Of a stretch of 33,478 bases of DNA, positions 7,623-16,940 are shown piece after piece. This DNA comes from Caldifarciminota bacterium. Lineage in GTDB: Bacteria > Hydrothermota > Tepidihabitantia > SM23-42. Positions within the stretch are counted from its first letter, which is position 1. Each line of letters begins with the position of its first letter. Both the position numbers and the translations under genes were made by a program. The DNA lies in NCBI GenBank assembly GCA_020353055.1, contig CP070686.1:1387160-1420637 (forward strand). Direction: 5' to 3'. Under the pieces are notes generated by a model. The model ran no database searches. It saw only the letters and a list, made by a program, of their open reading frames with translations, and was not told where the DNA came from.

Positions 7623-8030
7623 TTGAAGGTAACCTGCGATCACGTCGGCATTTTCACCATGAATGCGAAGGCCATGAAGGAATTCTACGCAAATGCGCTT
7701 GGATTCGAGACCGGCAGCGAAAGCATACTAGCCAAAGCTCTCGTCAATGATATATTCGGGGTTGCCGCTGATTGCCGGTTCGTAAAAATGCATAAGGATG
7801 GATTCGTTTTAGAGATCTTTGAACCTCAATCGTCGGAATTAAAGGCACGGATGACAAATCAGGTCGGCATCAACCATTGGGGCTATTGTGTTCCGGACCG
7901 GGCCACCCTTGTACAAAAATTGCGCAGGAATGGCGCTCCCTTGATTGAATTAGAAAGAAACGATCATATCGTTTATTTTCTGATCGACCCCGACGGTAAC
8001 AGAATTGAACTCAGGCAATGCCTCACATAG
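7623..8030 (+). CDS. VOC/glyoxalase-superfamily protein
   Basis: This protein of about 135 residues has the paired beta-alpha-beta-beta-beta modules of the vicinal-oxygen-chelate fold. The likely metal ligands sit in the standard places: His in CDHVG, Glu in VLEIFEP, His in INHWG and Glu in NRIELRQ (H9, E66, H87 and E131 if counted from the GTG at 7617). Family members include glyoxalases, epimerases and thiol-dependent resistance enzymes; the substrate cannot be told. The start is unclear: TTG at 7623 after AGAAGGGTG fits best, with GTG at 7617 as alternative. It sits between superoxide reductase and peroxiredoxin genes, so a detoxification role is plausible but inferred. Confidence 0.8.
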   Translation: MKVTCDHVGIFTMNAKAMKEFYANALGFETGSESILAKALVNDIFGVAADCRFVKMHKDGFVLEIFEPQSSELKARMTNQVGINHWGYCVPDRATLVQKLRRNGAPLIELERNDHIVYFLIDPDGNRIELRQCLT

Positions 8031-8048
8031 AGTTATGCCGGTCGCTTC

Positions 8049-8087
8049 TCAGAGAGGACTGCCATCATCGACCAGGATAATCTCTGA
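8049..8087 (+). other. Possible stem-loop ahead of the peroxiredoxin gene
   Basis: TCAGAGA (8049-8055) is exactly complementary to TCTCTGA (8081-8087), with a 25-nt loop, in the leader just before the AAGGAGG site at about 8093. It could affect translation or mRNA stability, but seven base pairs with a long loop is weak evidence. Confidence 0.25.
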
Positions 8088-8105
8088 TAAATAAGGAGGA
8101 TAAAA

Positions 8106-8558
8106 ATGGTAAACGTTGGCGAAAAGGCACCTGATTTTGTACTCAAAGACCATAAGAAAAATGAAGTGAAATTATCATCATTAAAGGGTAAGAGGGTTCT
8201 CCTGTCATTCCATCCTCTTGCCTGGACAAAGGTATGCGCCGACCAAATGAAATCACTCGAAGCCAACTCTCAGGTTTTCGAAGAACTCGGTGTGATCGCC
8301 CTGGGTGTCAGCGTTGATACGGTTCCATCAAAAAATGCATGGGCAAAAGAACTAAACATCGAAAAGACGCAACTCCTGTCAGATTTCTGGCCCCACGGCG
8401 CGGTGGCAGGATCCTATGGTCTTTTCAAGGAGAAGGAAGGATTTTCTGAGCGGGCAAACATCATCATCGATGAAAATCAAACAATTGTGTTTGTAAAGAT
8501 CTATGAAATATCCCAGTTGCCCGACATAAATGAAATAGTAGGTTTCTTCAGAAAATAG
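8106..8558 (+). CDS. 1-Cys peroxiredoxin (AhpC/TSA-BCP type)
   Basis: This 150-residue thioredoxin-fold peroxidase has the active-site pattern Pro37-x3-Thr41-x2-Cys44, followed later by the conserved Arg in SERANIIID. C44 is the only cysteine, so there is no resolving cysteine and the sulfenic acid must be reduced by an external thiol such as the redoxins in this island. The peroxiredoxin-specific FHPLAWTKVC segment replaces the usual FYPxxxTxxC. The start has a strong AAGGAGG site. It is followed after 12 nt by a rubrerythrin-like gene, another peroxide-handling protein. Confidence 0.9.
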   Translation: MVNVGEKAPDFVLKDHKKNEVKLSSLKGKRVLLSFHPLAWTKVCADQMKSLEANSQVFEELGVIALGVSVDTVPSKNAWAKELNIEKTQLLSDFWPHGAVAGSYGLFKEKEGFSERANIIIDENQTIVFVKIYEISQLPDINEIVGFFRK

Positions 8559-8570
8559 AAAGGAGATGAT

Positions 8571-9056
8571 ATGAGTAACGATGCAAAGATGAAATTGGAT
8601 AGCCTGTTGACCGATGCAATGAATGCTGAGGCCGAAGCAATGAAGTTCTATATGAACGCGGCTGAAAAAGCAGCGAGTAATGCCGGAAGGAGTCTATTCA
8701 AGGAGTTGGCAGATTTCGAGCAGGGGCATTATGAGCGCATAAAGAAAATTATTGAATCGCGCAATACGGGAATGGTACTGAAGGAAATCACGCCTTCGGA
8801 GGAAATACTTGTGAAATCTGAAGTGGAAGGTCAGTTCGAGCCAAATAAAGATGAAATCATCAACGTTTTGAGCATCGGCATCGAAGCCGAGAAAAAGGCG
8901 CGGGAAAAATACCTCGAAATTGCCAAGGTCTCCGAAGATGAGGAATCCAAGAACATGTTTAATAACATCGCCGAGGAAGAGCGGAAGCATCAATCAATCC
9001 TCGAGAATCAATTCTATAGTTTGTCCAACACAGGAAAAATAATCTGGGGTGATTGA
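8571..9056 (+). CDS. Second rubrerythrin-like diiron protein
   Basis: This 161-residue ferritin-fold protein also lacks a rubredoxin domain. Predicted diiron ligands are E20, E50-x-x-H53, E107 and E137-x-x-H140, with Y27 and Y114 seven residues after the first glutamates. The architecture is the same as in the protein at 305-811 but the sequence is clearly diverged. The start follows AAAGGAGATGAT. It overlaps the next gene's TTG start. The likely role is peroxide reduction or iron handling with the adjacent peroxiredoxin, using desulforedoxin or the FTR-rubredoxin fusion as donor (inferred). Confidence 0.87.
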   Translation: MSNDAKMKLDSLLTDAMNAEAEAMKFYMNAAEKAASNAGRSLFKELADFEQGHYERIKKIIESRNTGMVLKEITPSEEILVKSEVEGQFEPNKDEIINVLSIGIEAEKKAREKYLEIAKVSEDEESKNMFNNIAEEERKHQSILENQFYSLSNTGKIIWGD

Positions 9057-9631
9057 GTGATACGGTGAATGTCAAAGAAGCAATACAAAAAAGGAGGGCT
9101 TTCCGGTCGCTCGAATCTGTTGAAATAACCGACCAACTAATCGACGACCTCTCCCGGAGTGCACAACTATTCTGCTCATGCTTCAACAATCAACCATGGC
9201 GCTACGTATTTGTGTATGACAAAGATGTGCTCAGAGAAATGCACGAAACCCTTTCCACCGGCAACGAATGGGCGCGTGCAGCGTCAATGATCGTCGCAGT
9301 GTTCACTAAGCCAGAATTCGATTGTGAAATCAGGGATCGTAAATATTATTTATTCGACACCGGCATGGCAACGGCTGCGATAATACTCCGGGCAACCGAA
9401 TTAGGTCTCGTTGCCCACCCGATCGCCGGATTCAGTCCGAAGAAGACGCGGCAAATACTCAATATTCCTGACGATATGGAGGTAATCACGCTCGTTATTG
9501 TCGGTAAACACTCCGATTCAATCAGCCCGGTATTATCTGAAAAACAGGCAGCCGCCGAGAAGGAACGACCCGAAAGAATGCCTGTGGAAAAATTCGTGCA
9601 TTTGAATCGGTACAAGGATCGGAGTGCGTAA
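9053..9631 (+). CDS. Nitroreductase-family FMN protein
   Basis: This protein of about 192 residues has the nitroreductase signature: an N-terminal KRRAFRSLE phosphate-binding segment, the NNQPWRYVF motif, a central helix with [17 protein letters not shown] and a [13 protein letters not shown] strand. Such FMN enzymes use NAD(P)H to reduce nitro compounds, quinones or other electrophiles; the physiological substrate here is unknown. The start could be TTG at 9053, overlapping the previous stop, or GTG at 9065. It overlaps the DUF255 gene by 8 nt, which indicates coupled translation. Confidence 0.88.
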   Translation: MSDTVNVKEAIQKRRAFRSLESVEITDQLIDDLSRSAQLFCSCFNNQPWRYVFVYDKDVLREMHETLSTGNEWARAASMIVAVFTKPEFDCEIRDRKYYLFDTGMATAAIILRATELGLVAHPIAGFSPKKTRQILNIPDDMEVITLVIVGKHSDSISPVLSEKQAAAEKERPERMPVEKFVHLNRYKDRSA

Positions 9632-11732
9632 GCGGAGAGCACCAAACCGTTTAGCCAGCGAAAAAAGTCCTTACCTGCAACAGCATGCTTTCAACCCGGT
9701 TGATTGGTATCCCTGGGGCGAAGAGGCATTCGAAAAAGCACGGGCACAGGACAAGCCTATATTCTTATCCATTGGTTATTCGACATGTCACTGGTGTCAT
9801 GTCATGAAGCGAGAGTCCTTCGAAGACGATGATGTCGCTCGGTTGATGAACAAGACATTCGTCGCAATAAAGGTAGATCGTGAAGAAAGGCCCGATATCG
9901 ATGACTACTACATGACTGCATGTCAGATGTTGACCGGTACTGGTGGCTGGCCATTGACAATAATCATGAATCCGGAAAAGAAACCCTTTTTTGCTGCCAC
10001 GTATCTGCCAAGAGAAAGCCGGTACGGTCGTGTAGGTTTATTACAGCTCATACCTAGGATCAGCACGATATGGCAGACACAGAAAGCTAGTATAGTCAAA
10101 TCTGCCGAGGAAATCTCCACACATCTGAAACGACTGACACAGCATGCAAAAGCCGGGGAGCTGAGTGAGAACATACTCCGTGACGGATATAATCTACTCA
10201 ATGGCGCCTACGACAGGGAAAATGGTGGTTTTGGAAATGCTCCCAAATTCCCGACGTCGCAGAATCTGCTATTTCTCCTGCGCTATTTCATAGAAACAAA
10301 AGAAGAAAAATCCCTGAAAATGGCAGAGCACACTCTCAAATCAATGAGAATGGGAGGATTATATGACCACATCGGTTACGGCTTTCACCGCTATTCGACA
10401 GATTCAAGCTGGCATCTCCCCCACTTCGAAAAGATGCTGTATGATCAGGCGCTCCTCACTATAGTATACTGTGAAGCATTTCAAATCACAAAAGATTCCT
10501 ACTATCGAGATACAGTTCGGCAAATTATCACTTACGTGTTGCGCGACATGAAGTCTCCTGAAGGAGTATTCTACAGCGCTGAGGATGCGGAAAGCGAAGG
10601 TGAAGAAGGGAAATACTACTTGTGGACTGAAGACGAAATCAGGAAGATCTTAGGTCCATCAGAATATGATCTCATCGTGAGAATATTCAACATCAAGAGC
10701 GAAGGCAACTATGATGATGAAATATCGCGTATACCCACCGGTAGGAATTTGCTTTATATGACGGACAACGAGGAAACCCTTGCCAGAGAATTAGACATCC
10801 CCTTAGATGAATTTACGGACAGGATGAATCGGGCGCGCCGCAAGATGTTTGCCTACCGGGTACAAAGAATACCACCTCACAAGGACAAGAAAGTTCTGTG
10901 CGATTGGAATGGGCTGATGATCGCTGCACTCTCAAGAGCCGCACGCATCTTCGACAATGAAGAATGGCAGCACGCGGCGAAGAAAGCAGCCGACTTCATT
11001 TTAACCAACATGCGCACATCCCAAGCGGATCTATATCACCGTTACATCGATGGACAGCCTGCGATCAAGGGTTTCCTGGACGATTATGCCTCCCTGATCT
11101 GGGGGCTGATCGAATTATACCAGGCGACATTCGAAACAAGCTACATGAAATCGGCGTTGGAACTCAACGAAAGAACACTCGTGCACTTCTGGGACGAAGA
11201 AGGTGGCGCGTTTTTCTTCACATCGGAGAAAGGCGAACTGCCAGTGCGCAGGAAAGAAGCGTATGATAGTGCGATCCCCTCTGGTAATTCAGTTGCGGCA
11301 TCAAACCAGATACGACTCGGACGGCTCACAGGCCTCCATGACCTGCAAACCAAAGCATCGATGATTCTGAATCATTTTGGCGGCGAGATTAGGACGAATC
11401 CACTCGCCCACATGAATATGCTTGTCGCCCTCAATCAAATGCTCTCCTCCGCACCAGCCATTGTAATCTATGGGGATCTGAGCGAGCAAAACACCGTCGA
11501 CATGATACGTACCGTTAACAATGTAAGGATACTTGATGCATCGATCTTCTTACTGCCAGCTAACAGAGACGGCGGAGCAATAGATTTTGCGCCTTCCATG
11601 AAGGCATTCGTTCCATCGAACGGGAAGACGACCGCGTATGTTTGCCGTAACTATAGGTGTGAAACGCCGACCTGCGATATAAAGAAACTGTCACAGATGC
11701 TCACCCCTCCCGCGAGAGGTGACCACGGATAA
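9624..11732 (+). CDS. YyaL/DUF255 thioredoxin-domain protein
   Basis: This 702-residue protein belongs to the YyaL/SPATA20 family. The N-terminal domain (DUF255, about residues 1-165) is thioredoxin-like, with the hallmark W-Y-P-W-G and [10 protein letters not shown] (Cys-His-Trp-Cys) motifs and [10 protein letters not shown]. The rest is an (alpha/alpha) barrel-like region related to N-acylglucosamine epimerase or cellobiose-binding folds, with [10 protein letters not shown] and [10 protein letters not shown] motifs. The biochemical role is unknown; a redox-linked function is suggested by the CHWC site and by neighbours. The start is GTG at 9624, overlapping the nitroreductase stop. The length is normal for the family. 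Confidence 0.9.
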   Translation: MRKRRAPNRLASEKSPYLQQHAFNPVDWYPWGEEAFEKARAQDKPIFLSIGYSTCHWCHVMKRESFEDDDVARLMNKTFVAIKVDREERPDIDDYYMTACQMLTGTGGWPLTIIMNPEKKPFFAATYLPRESRYGRVGLLQLIPRISTIWQTQKASIVKSAEEISTHLKRLTQHAKAGELSENILRDGYNLLNGAYDRENGGFGNAPKFPTSQNLLFLLRYFIETKEEKSLKMAEHTLKSMRMGGLYDHIGYGFHRYSTDSSWHLPHFEKMLYDQALLTIVYCEAFQITKDSYYRDTVRQIITYVLRDMKSPEGVFYSAEDAESEGEEGKYYLWTEDEIRKILGPSEYDLIVRIFNIKSEGNYDDEISRIPTGRNLLYMTDNEETLARELDIPLDEFTDRMNRARRKMFAYRVQRIPPHKDKKVLCDWNGLMIAALSRAARIFDNEEWQHAAKKAADFILTNMRTSQADLYHRYIDGQPAIKGFLDDYASLIWGLIELYQATFETSYMKSALELNERTLVHFWDEEGGAFFFTSEKGELPVRRKEAYDSAIPSGNSVAASNQIRLGRLTGLHDLQTKASMILNHFGGEIRTNPLAHMNMLVALNQMLSSAPAIVIYGDLSEQNTVDMIRTVNNVRILDASIFLLPANRDGGAIDFAPSMKAFVPSNGKTTAYVCRNYRCETPTCDIKKLSQMLTPPARGDHG

Positions 11733-11774
11733 ACTATACTACCTCATATATGTCTAAGATTGTTAGGAGGCATA

Positions 11775-12437
11775 ATGTCACTATTAGACGAAAAAATTAA
11801 GAATCAAGTTAGAGAAATGTTCAAAGATTTGAAGAGTAATGTTAAGCTTGTTGTCTTCACTCAAGATTCCTTGATCTACTCTCCGGGACTTGAATGCGAA
11901 ACATGTAAGGATAACCGTATCCTTATGGAGGAAGTGGCTGGTTTGTCCGACAAGATAAGTCTGGAGGTCTTCGATTTTGTAAAAGACAAGAATATGGTCG
12001 AAGAATATGGCATCGATAAGATCCCAGCGACCGTCGTCAAAGGAGAAAGAGATTCCGGTATCAGAATTTACGGCATGCCGGCTGGTTATGAATTTCCGAC
12101 CCTCCTCAGTGCCATCAAAATGGTATCCACGGCCAACGCAGAGATATCTGAAGATACACGTAATAGGCTCAAGGAAATAACCAAACCAATACACATACAA
12201 GTTTTTGTTACTCTGACATGCCCCTATTGCGCATCTGCCGCAAGCCTTGCCCATAGACTGGCATATGAAAGTGATATGGTAAGAGCCGACGTCATAAATG
12301 CGCAGGAATTTCCGCAACTTGCTCAACGGTATAATGTCTTTGCCGTACCAAAAACGGTAGTGAACGAAGCTACTCAGTTCGAAGGTGCGTTACCTGAACA
12401 GAAATTCGTCGAGAAAACCATGGAATCTCAGAAATAG
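11775..12437 (+). CDS. Protein disulfide oxidoreductase (two thioredoxin folds)
   Basis: This 220-residue protein has two tandem thioredoxin-fold units, each with a redox motif: CETC in the N-terminal half and CPYC in the C-terminal half. This matches the PDO family of archaea and thermophilic bacteria, which forms or isomerises intracellular disulfides, usually reduced by thioredoxin reductase. The start is the ATG at 11775 with a strong TTAGGAGG site. An in-frame TTG at 11760 would include the ribosome site and is rejected. A TATACT box at 11735-11740 lacks a matching -35, so I cannot claim a separate promoter. Confidence 0.9.
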   Translation: MSLLDEKIKNQVREMFKDLKSNVKLVVFTQDSLIYSPGLECETCKDNRILMEEVAGLSDKISLEVFDFVKDKNMVEEYGIDKIPATVVKGERDSGIRIYGMPAGYEFPTLLSAIKMVSTANAEISEDTRNRLKEITKPIHIQVFVTLTCPYCASAASLAHRLAYESDMVRADVINAQEFPQLAQRYNVFAVPKTVVNEATQFEGALPEQKFVEKTMESQK

Positions 12438-12471
12438 CCAATGGTGATGCAATTATGGTGGATTGTCCGAA

Positions 12472-13281
12472 ATGAAATCAGATAAGGTGGAAGACGAGAT
12501 TCGCACTGCGGAGAATCTCCAGAAAATCAAGAACCGATTACTGATCTTCTCGGGAAAAGGCGGTGTAGGCAAGAGTACTGTTGCGGCAAACCTAGGGCTG
12601 GCACTGAGCGAGCGAAAACTCAAGGTGGGTCTCATAGATGTTGATATTCATGGACCAAATCTGGCAAAAATGCTTGGTGCTGAAGGAAAGAAACTCCAGC
12701 CTTCAGAGAAACACAGAGTAGTGCCGTTAAGAGTAACCAGTAACTTATCGCTGGTCTCGATATCGTTTTTCTTACACGACTCGGATACTCCTATTATATG
12801 GCGCGGTCCCCTTAAGATGAAATTAATACAACAGTTTCTGGGTGATGTTGTGTGGGGTGAGCTCGATTGGTTGATCATCGATTCCCCGCCAGGGACCGGC
12901 GATGAACCACTCTCAGTAGCGCAGTTCATCCCGGCAACAGGTGCGATTATCGTAACAACGCCTCAAGAAGTATCGCTCATGGATTCAAGGAAAGCAGTAA
13001 ACTTTGCCCGCGTCTTGAAGCTTCGAGTACACGGTATCGTCGAGAACATGAGCGGTCTTGAGTGTCCGCACTGTGGAAAGAGAATCGAAATATTCAAAAG
13101 CGGAGGCGGCGAGAAAACCGCACAAGAACTGGGCGTGCCATTTCTGGGCAGGATACCCATGGACCCCAGTATCGTATCACTCGCCGACGAAGGGAAACCA
13201 TTTATTATCTATGATCCTGATTCCGCGGCGGCCAATGCCCTCAGGGGAATCATTGATAAGATTCTGCCCGCAGTCAAGTAG
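12472..13281 (+). CDS. mrp: Mrp/NBP35-type Fe-S cluster carrier P-loop ATPase
   Basis: This protein of about 269 residues has the deviant Walker A motif SGKGGVGKST, the IIDSPPGTGDE Walker B region and a C-terminal CPHC pair (C198/C201 from this start). Those cysteines bridge a [4Fe-4S] cluster between two subunits in Mrp/ApbC/Nbp35 proteins. It would receive clusters from a scaffold such as the IscU fusion of this island and load apoproteins. The ATG at 12472 has GGTGGA upstream; an in-frame TTG at 12463 is the alternative. It closes the redox and Fe-S island; the next gene starts a new transcription unit. Confidence 0.93.
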   Translation: MKSDKVEDEIRTAENLQKIKNRLLIFSGKGGVGKSTVAANLGLALSERKLKVGLIDVDIHGPNLAKMLGAEGKKLQPSEKHRVVPLRVTSNLSLVSISFFLHDSDTPIIWRGPLKMKLIQQFLGDVVWGELDWLIIDSPPGTGDEPLSVAQFIPATGAIIVTTPQEVSLMDSRKAVNFARVLKLRVHGIVENMSGLECPHCGKRIEIFKSGGGEKTAQELGVPFLGRIPMDPSIVSLADEGKPFIIYDPDSAAANALRGIIDKILPAVK

Positions 13282-13422
13282 CAGGCTAAGTGACGGACAA
13301 TGCGGTATCCAGTATCCGCCAGAATTAGCTGCACGCCGATGTAATTATCTTCTATTCGGATCATCCATATTTCTATTGTGTAATAACAAGATTACGCTCT
13401 AGAAATTGTATCTCACGCTTTC

Positions 13423-13450
13423 TTGACAAAATAAGGATATCTGGTATAAT
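13423..13450 (+). promoter_or_regulatory. Strong promoter of the trehalose operon
   Basis: A perfect TTGACA (13423-13428) and a perfect TATAAT (13445-13450) are separated by 16 nt. Transcription would begin near 13457. The ATG of the trehalose synthase lies about 26 nt further on and has no Shine-Dalgarno sequence; an in-frame GTG at 13462 would be almost leaderless. Confidence 0.8.
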
Positions 13451-13458
13451 AATACCAG
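13441..13458. promoter_or_regulatory. Palindromic operator overlapping the -10 box
   Basis: CTGGTAT-AATA-ATACCAG is a perfect 7-bp inverted repeat that covers the whole TATAAT box and reaches the predicted transcription start. A protein bound here would block RNA polymerase, so it is a good candidate repressor site for the trehalose operon. The regulator is not identified in the window. Confidence 0.5.
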
Positions 13459-13482
13459 CGGGTGTATACACTCAAAAATAAT

Positions 13483-15663
13483 ATGAAAAGAATACTTGTA
13501 ATATCTAATCGGCTCCCGGTCACGGTCACAAAAAGAGAAAACAAGATAAGGTTCAATCCGAGTGTTGGTGGACTGGCGACAGGGCTAAGTTCGCTATCTC
13601 AATCATATGATAACATCTGGATCGGCTGGCCGGGCATAGCGCTGGAGCGCGTTGAACAACAGAAGAAACAGATAATCCGCAAACTGAACAAGGATAATTG
13701 CTATCCGGTTTTTATCAAGCAAAACGATATGGAAAATTATTACTATGGTTTCTGCAATCGCACTATCTGGCCATTGTTTCACTATTTCACTCAATACTCG
13801 ATCTATAACAGAAAGAATTGGACTTCTTACCTGAGAGTAAATGAAATATTCTGCAGAGAGATCATAAGAATCGCAAAGCCGGATGACACTATATGGATCC
13901 ATGACTATCACTTAATGGTCCTACCACAGCTCATAAGAAACAAAATACCTGGTGCCACAATTGGATTCTTCCTTCACATTCCATTTCCATCATCGGAAGT
14001 TTTCCGTGTTCTTCCACCACGTAAGGAAATAGTACGTGGCATACTCGGTGCCGATCTTGTTGGCTTTCACACGTACGACTATGCCCATCATTTCATACAG
14101 ACGGCCAGACGGCTATTAGGGTATGAACACAGCAAGGCTCAAATCAATATCGATAACCGTATAGTAAAAGTCGATGCCTTTCCAATGGGAATAGACTATG
14201 ATGCATATAATCAGGCTGCGGAGGATCAGAATGTCCAGCGGGAAATGAAGAAAATAAGGAAACGCGTCGGCGATAGGAAGATCATCATTTCCATCGATAG
14301 GCTGGATTATACGAAGGGAATAGCACAAAGACTCGAAGCCTTTGACTATTTCCTCGAGACCAATCCTAAATACCGGAACAGAGTCACTCTGATTCTCGTC
14401 GCAGTGCCATCGCGTACGGGCGTTGAACAATATGCACAATTGAAGCGTGAGGTTGACGAGCTGATCAGCCGTATCAATGGAAAGTATGGGACAATCGGCT
14501 GGATGCCGATATGGTATTTATACCGGTTCCTACCATTCAAGAATCTCGTGCCGCTGTATAGTGTGGGCGATGTTGCATTGGTGACACCCATGAGAGACGG
14601 TATGAACCTCATCGCCAAAGAATACCTTGCCACGAAAAAGGACAAAAAGGGTGTACTGATCCTCAGCGAAATGGCAGGTGCATCAAAGGTATTGGGCGAG
14701 GCGATAATCGTGAACCCAAATAATAAGGAAGAAATTGGCGCTGCGATAAAGAATGCACTGCAAATGCCTGAGCAGGAACGTGTAAGAAGAAATGACGTCA
14801 TGCTGAAACGCCTCAAGCGCTACAATGTGGAGCGATGGGCCAATGACTTTGTCGATGTTCTGAAGCGAACAAAGCAGAAACAATCTGAAATGGTTTCAAA
14901 AAACCTCAATCCTGAAATATCCAGGAGGATAATCGGCGACTGCCACAGAAGCCGGAACAGGTTGTTGCTGCTCGATTACGATGGTACTCTTGTATCTTTT
15001 GTCTCGGAGCCGTCCAAGGCAACTCCTGACAGAGAAATTACCAATACCCTTAGAAAACTGTCTGCTGATCCAAAAAACACCGTAGTCATCGTAAGCGGAA
15101 GGGACCGCAAGACGCTTGAAAGCTGGTTCGGTACGTTGGGCCTCGGCATGATTGCTGAGCACGGAGTTTGGTACAGGGAAAAATCAGGAACATGGCAAAT
15201 GGTGAAGTATCTAAAAAATGACTGGAAAGATCACATAAGGCCGATCCTGGAATTGTATGTAGACCGTACACCTGGTGCACGTATTGAAGAGAAAGAGTAC
15301 TCGCTGGTCTGGCATCATCGAAAAACAGATGCGCAATTGGGTGAACGCAGGGCCAGTGACCTTAAAGAAAGATTGATCGACATCGTCACGCCTATCAATC
15401 TGAGTATACTCGAGGGCAGCAAAGTGATTGAAGTAAAAAATAGTGGTGTTAACAAGGGCATTGCCGTACAGAGATGGCTGGATAAGAATAATTATGATTT
15501 TATTTTGGCAATTGGTGATGACTGGACAGATGAAGATACTTTTGAAGTAGTACCAGAAACGGCATACTCCATCAAAGTAGGCATCGGTTATACAAAAGCA
15601 AGATACACTATATCTTCACCAAAGGATGCGCGGAAATTTCTAAAGGAAATCGCCAGGTGTTAG
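13483..15663 (+). CDS. otsAB: Bifunctional trehalose-6-phosphate synthase/phosphatase
   Basis: This 726-residue fusion makes trehalose in two steps from UDP/ADP-glucose and glucose-6-phosphate. The N-terminal GT20 domain (about 1-470) shows ISNRLP, NRTIWPLFHY, HDYHLM, SIDRLDYTKGI and DGMNLIAKEYLA. The HAD phosphatase domain (about 490-720) has the nucleophile D498 in LDYDGTL and the acidic motif GDDWTDED. Two-domain TPSP proteins are known from eukaryotes and some prokaryotes, for example Thermoproteus tenax. I chose ATG 13483 because the family starts at MKRILVISNRLP; GTG 13462 is possible. The 3' end overlaps the next gene by 7 nt. Trehalose would serve as compatible solute or reserve. Confidence 0.95.
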   Translation: MKRILVISNRLPVTVTKRENKIRFNPSVGGLATGLSSLSQSYDNIWIGWPGIALERVEQQKKQIIRKLNKDNCYPVFIKQNDMENYYYGFCNRTIWPLFHYFTQYSIYNRKNWTSYLRVNEIFCREIIRIAKPDDTIWIHDYHLMVLPQLIRNKIPGATIGFFLHIPFPSSEVFRVLPPRKEIVRGILGADLVGFHTYDYAHHFIQTARRLLGYEHSKAQINIDNRIVKVDAFPMGIDYDAYNQAAEDQNVQREMKKIRKRVGDRKIIISIDRLDYTKGIAQRLEAFDYFLETNPKYRNRVTLILVAVPSRTGVEQYAQLKREVDELISRINGKYGTIGWMPIWYLYRFLPFKNLVPLYSVGDVALVTPMRDGMNLIAKEYLATKKDKKGVLILSEMAGASKVLGEAIIVNPNNKEEIGAAIKNALQMPEQERVRRNDVMLKRLKRYNVERWANDFVDVLKRTKQKQSEMVSKNLNPEISRRIIGDCHRSRNRLLLLDYDGTLVSFVSEPSKATPDREITNTLRKLSADPKNTVVIVSGRDRKTLESWFGTLGLGMIAEHGVWYREKSGTWQMVKYLKNDWKDHIRPILELYVDRTPGARIEEKEYSLVWHHRKTDAQLGERRASDLKERLIDIVTPINLSILEGSKVIEVKNSGVNKGIAVQRWLDKNNYDFILAIGDDWTDEDTFEVVPETAYSIKVGIGYTKARYTISSPKDARKFLKEIARC

Positions 15664-16940
15664 CAAACCAAAAAGTCTACATCAGCCTCGTAATTAGCGC
15701 ATTTCTTATTTTCGGCTGTAAGCCCGATACCGCAAGACTGACTTTTGCCGTCGGTGGCGCTTCTAATGAAATCGAATTCTGGGAAAAGATAATCGGGGAA
15801 TTTACCGATTCAACAGGGATCGCGGTGATCGTCTTACGGCAACCCACCGACACCGACCAGAGACGGCAAGGGTTGGTCATTCCGTTGAGATCACGCCAGC
15901 GTGATCCTGATATATTTCTCATGGATGTAGTATGGGTAGGCCAGTTTGTAGTGGCCGATTGGCTCGAGCCACTCGACTCTGTTATCATGGCCAACGACAT
16001 AGACATCGGTAACTTCTTTGAGCCTATTATTGACCAGGTAGACACATATCATGATAAACTATACGCACTGCCCGTATATAACGATTGCGGCCTCCTGTAT
16101 TACAGAAGGGATTTACTGGAGAAGTATGGCTTCCGGTCACCTACAACCTGGCAGGAACTGATCGAGAGCGCAGTAAGCATCCAGGAGAGAGAACGTATCA
16201 AGAATCCTTATTTCTACGGTTTCGTATGGCAAGGAGCACAATACGAAGGTTTGATATGCAATTTTCTCGAATTCGCAGTATCCAACAACGGAGGAATCAT
16301 CGATAGTGGGGGTAGCATGATCGTCCATACACCCCAGAATATCGAAGCGACCAAATTGATGCACGATATAATCTATAAATACAGCATCTCCCCGCCAAAT
16401 ACGTACACAGAAATGAAAGAAGAAGAAACGAGGCTGACCTTTGAAAAAGGCAATGCCCTCTATGAACGCAACTGGCCATACGCATGGGGGCTACATAACG
16501 GAGAAGAATCACCCGTGAGAGGTAAAGTCGCAGTTACAGTTCTACCGCGAGCCAATAATGGACAGCACGCTTCCACCCTAGGCGGTTGGCATATCGGCAT
16601 ATCGAGATTCTCCGATAGAAGAACCGAGGCATCAATGCTGCTGAAGTTTGTACTTTCTTATGAAACACAGAAGAACCTAGCTCTAATGCTGGGATGGAAC
16701 CCCGGACGCAGTGATTTGTATGAAGATGAAGACATCAATGCCAGCGTACCGCACCTTAATATTCTGAAAAAATCTTTTGAAAACGCCGCAGCGAGACCAA
16801 CAACTCCATTCTATACCCAAATATCCGATGTCCTGCAAAAACATCTGAGTGCCGTATTATCAGGCGAATCCTCGCCTGATGAGGCACTGCTAAAAGCACA
16901 ACACGAAATAAAGGAAACACTAAAAAGATACCATGAGTAG
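15657..16940 (+). CDS. ABC sugar transporter substrate-binding lipoprotein
   Basis: This 427-residue protein begins with a lipoprotein signal: a basic start, hydrophobic LVISAFLIFG and lipobox cysteine at about residue 21. The mature part resembles family 1 sugar-binding proteins (MalE/TreS-like), with FWEKIIGEFTDSTGI, DIFLMDVVW and YALPVYNDCGLLYYRRDLL. It probably delivers trehalose, maltose or a related disaccharide to the permeases that follow. The start is GTG at 15657 with AAAGGAAAT upstream, overlapping the trehalose synthase stop. The overlap ties synthesis and uptake genes into one operon. Trehalose as ligand is inferred from context. Confidence 0.92.
   Translation: MLANQKVYISLVISAFLIFGCKPDTARLTFAVGGASNEIEFWEKIIGEFTDSTGIAVIVLRQPTDTDQRRQGLVIPLRSRQRDPDIFLMDVVWVGQFVVADWLEPLDSVIMANDIDIGNFFEPIIDQVDTYHDKLYALPVYNDCGLLYYRRDLLEKYGFRSPTTWQELIESAVSIQERERIKNPYFYGFVWQGAQYEGLICNFLEFAVSNNGGIIDSGGSMIVHTPQNIEATKLMHDIIYKYSISPPNTYTEMKEEETRLTFEKGNALYERNWPYAWGLHNGEESPVRGKVAVTVLPRANNGQHASTLGGWHIGISRFSDRRTEASMLLKFVLSYETQKNLALMLGWNPGRSDLYEDEDINASVPHLNILKKSFENAAARPTTPFYTQISDVLQKHLSAVLSGESSPDEALLKAQHEIKETLKRYHE

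Noticed and set aside
11735-11740. TATACT as a promoter for the disulfide oxidoreductase gene
   Set aside because: No -35-like hexamer lies 15-18 nt upstream.
11784-12326. Minus-strand open frame of 180 codons
   Set aside because: It is the shadow of the protein disulfide oxidoreductase gene, which has both redox motifs and a strong ribosome site.
13298-13319. GC-rich inverted repeat after mrp as a terminator
   Set aside because: Only GCGG/CCGC pair cleanly and no T-run follows.
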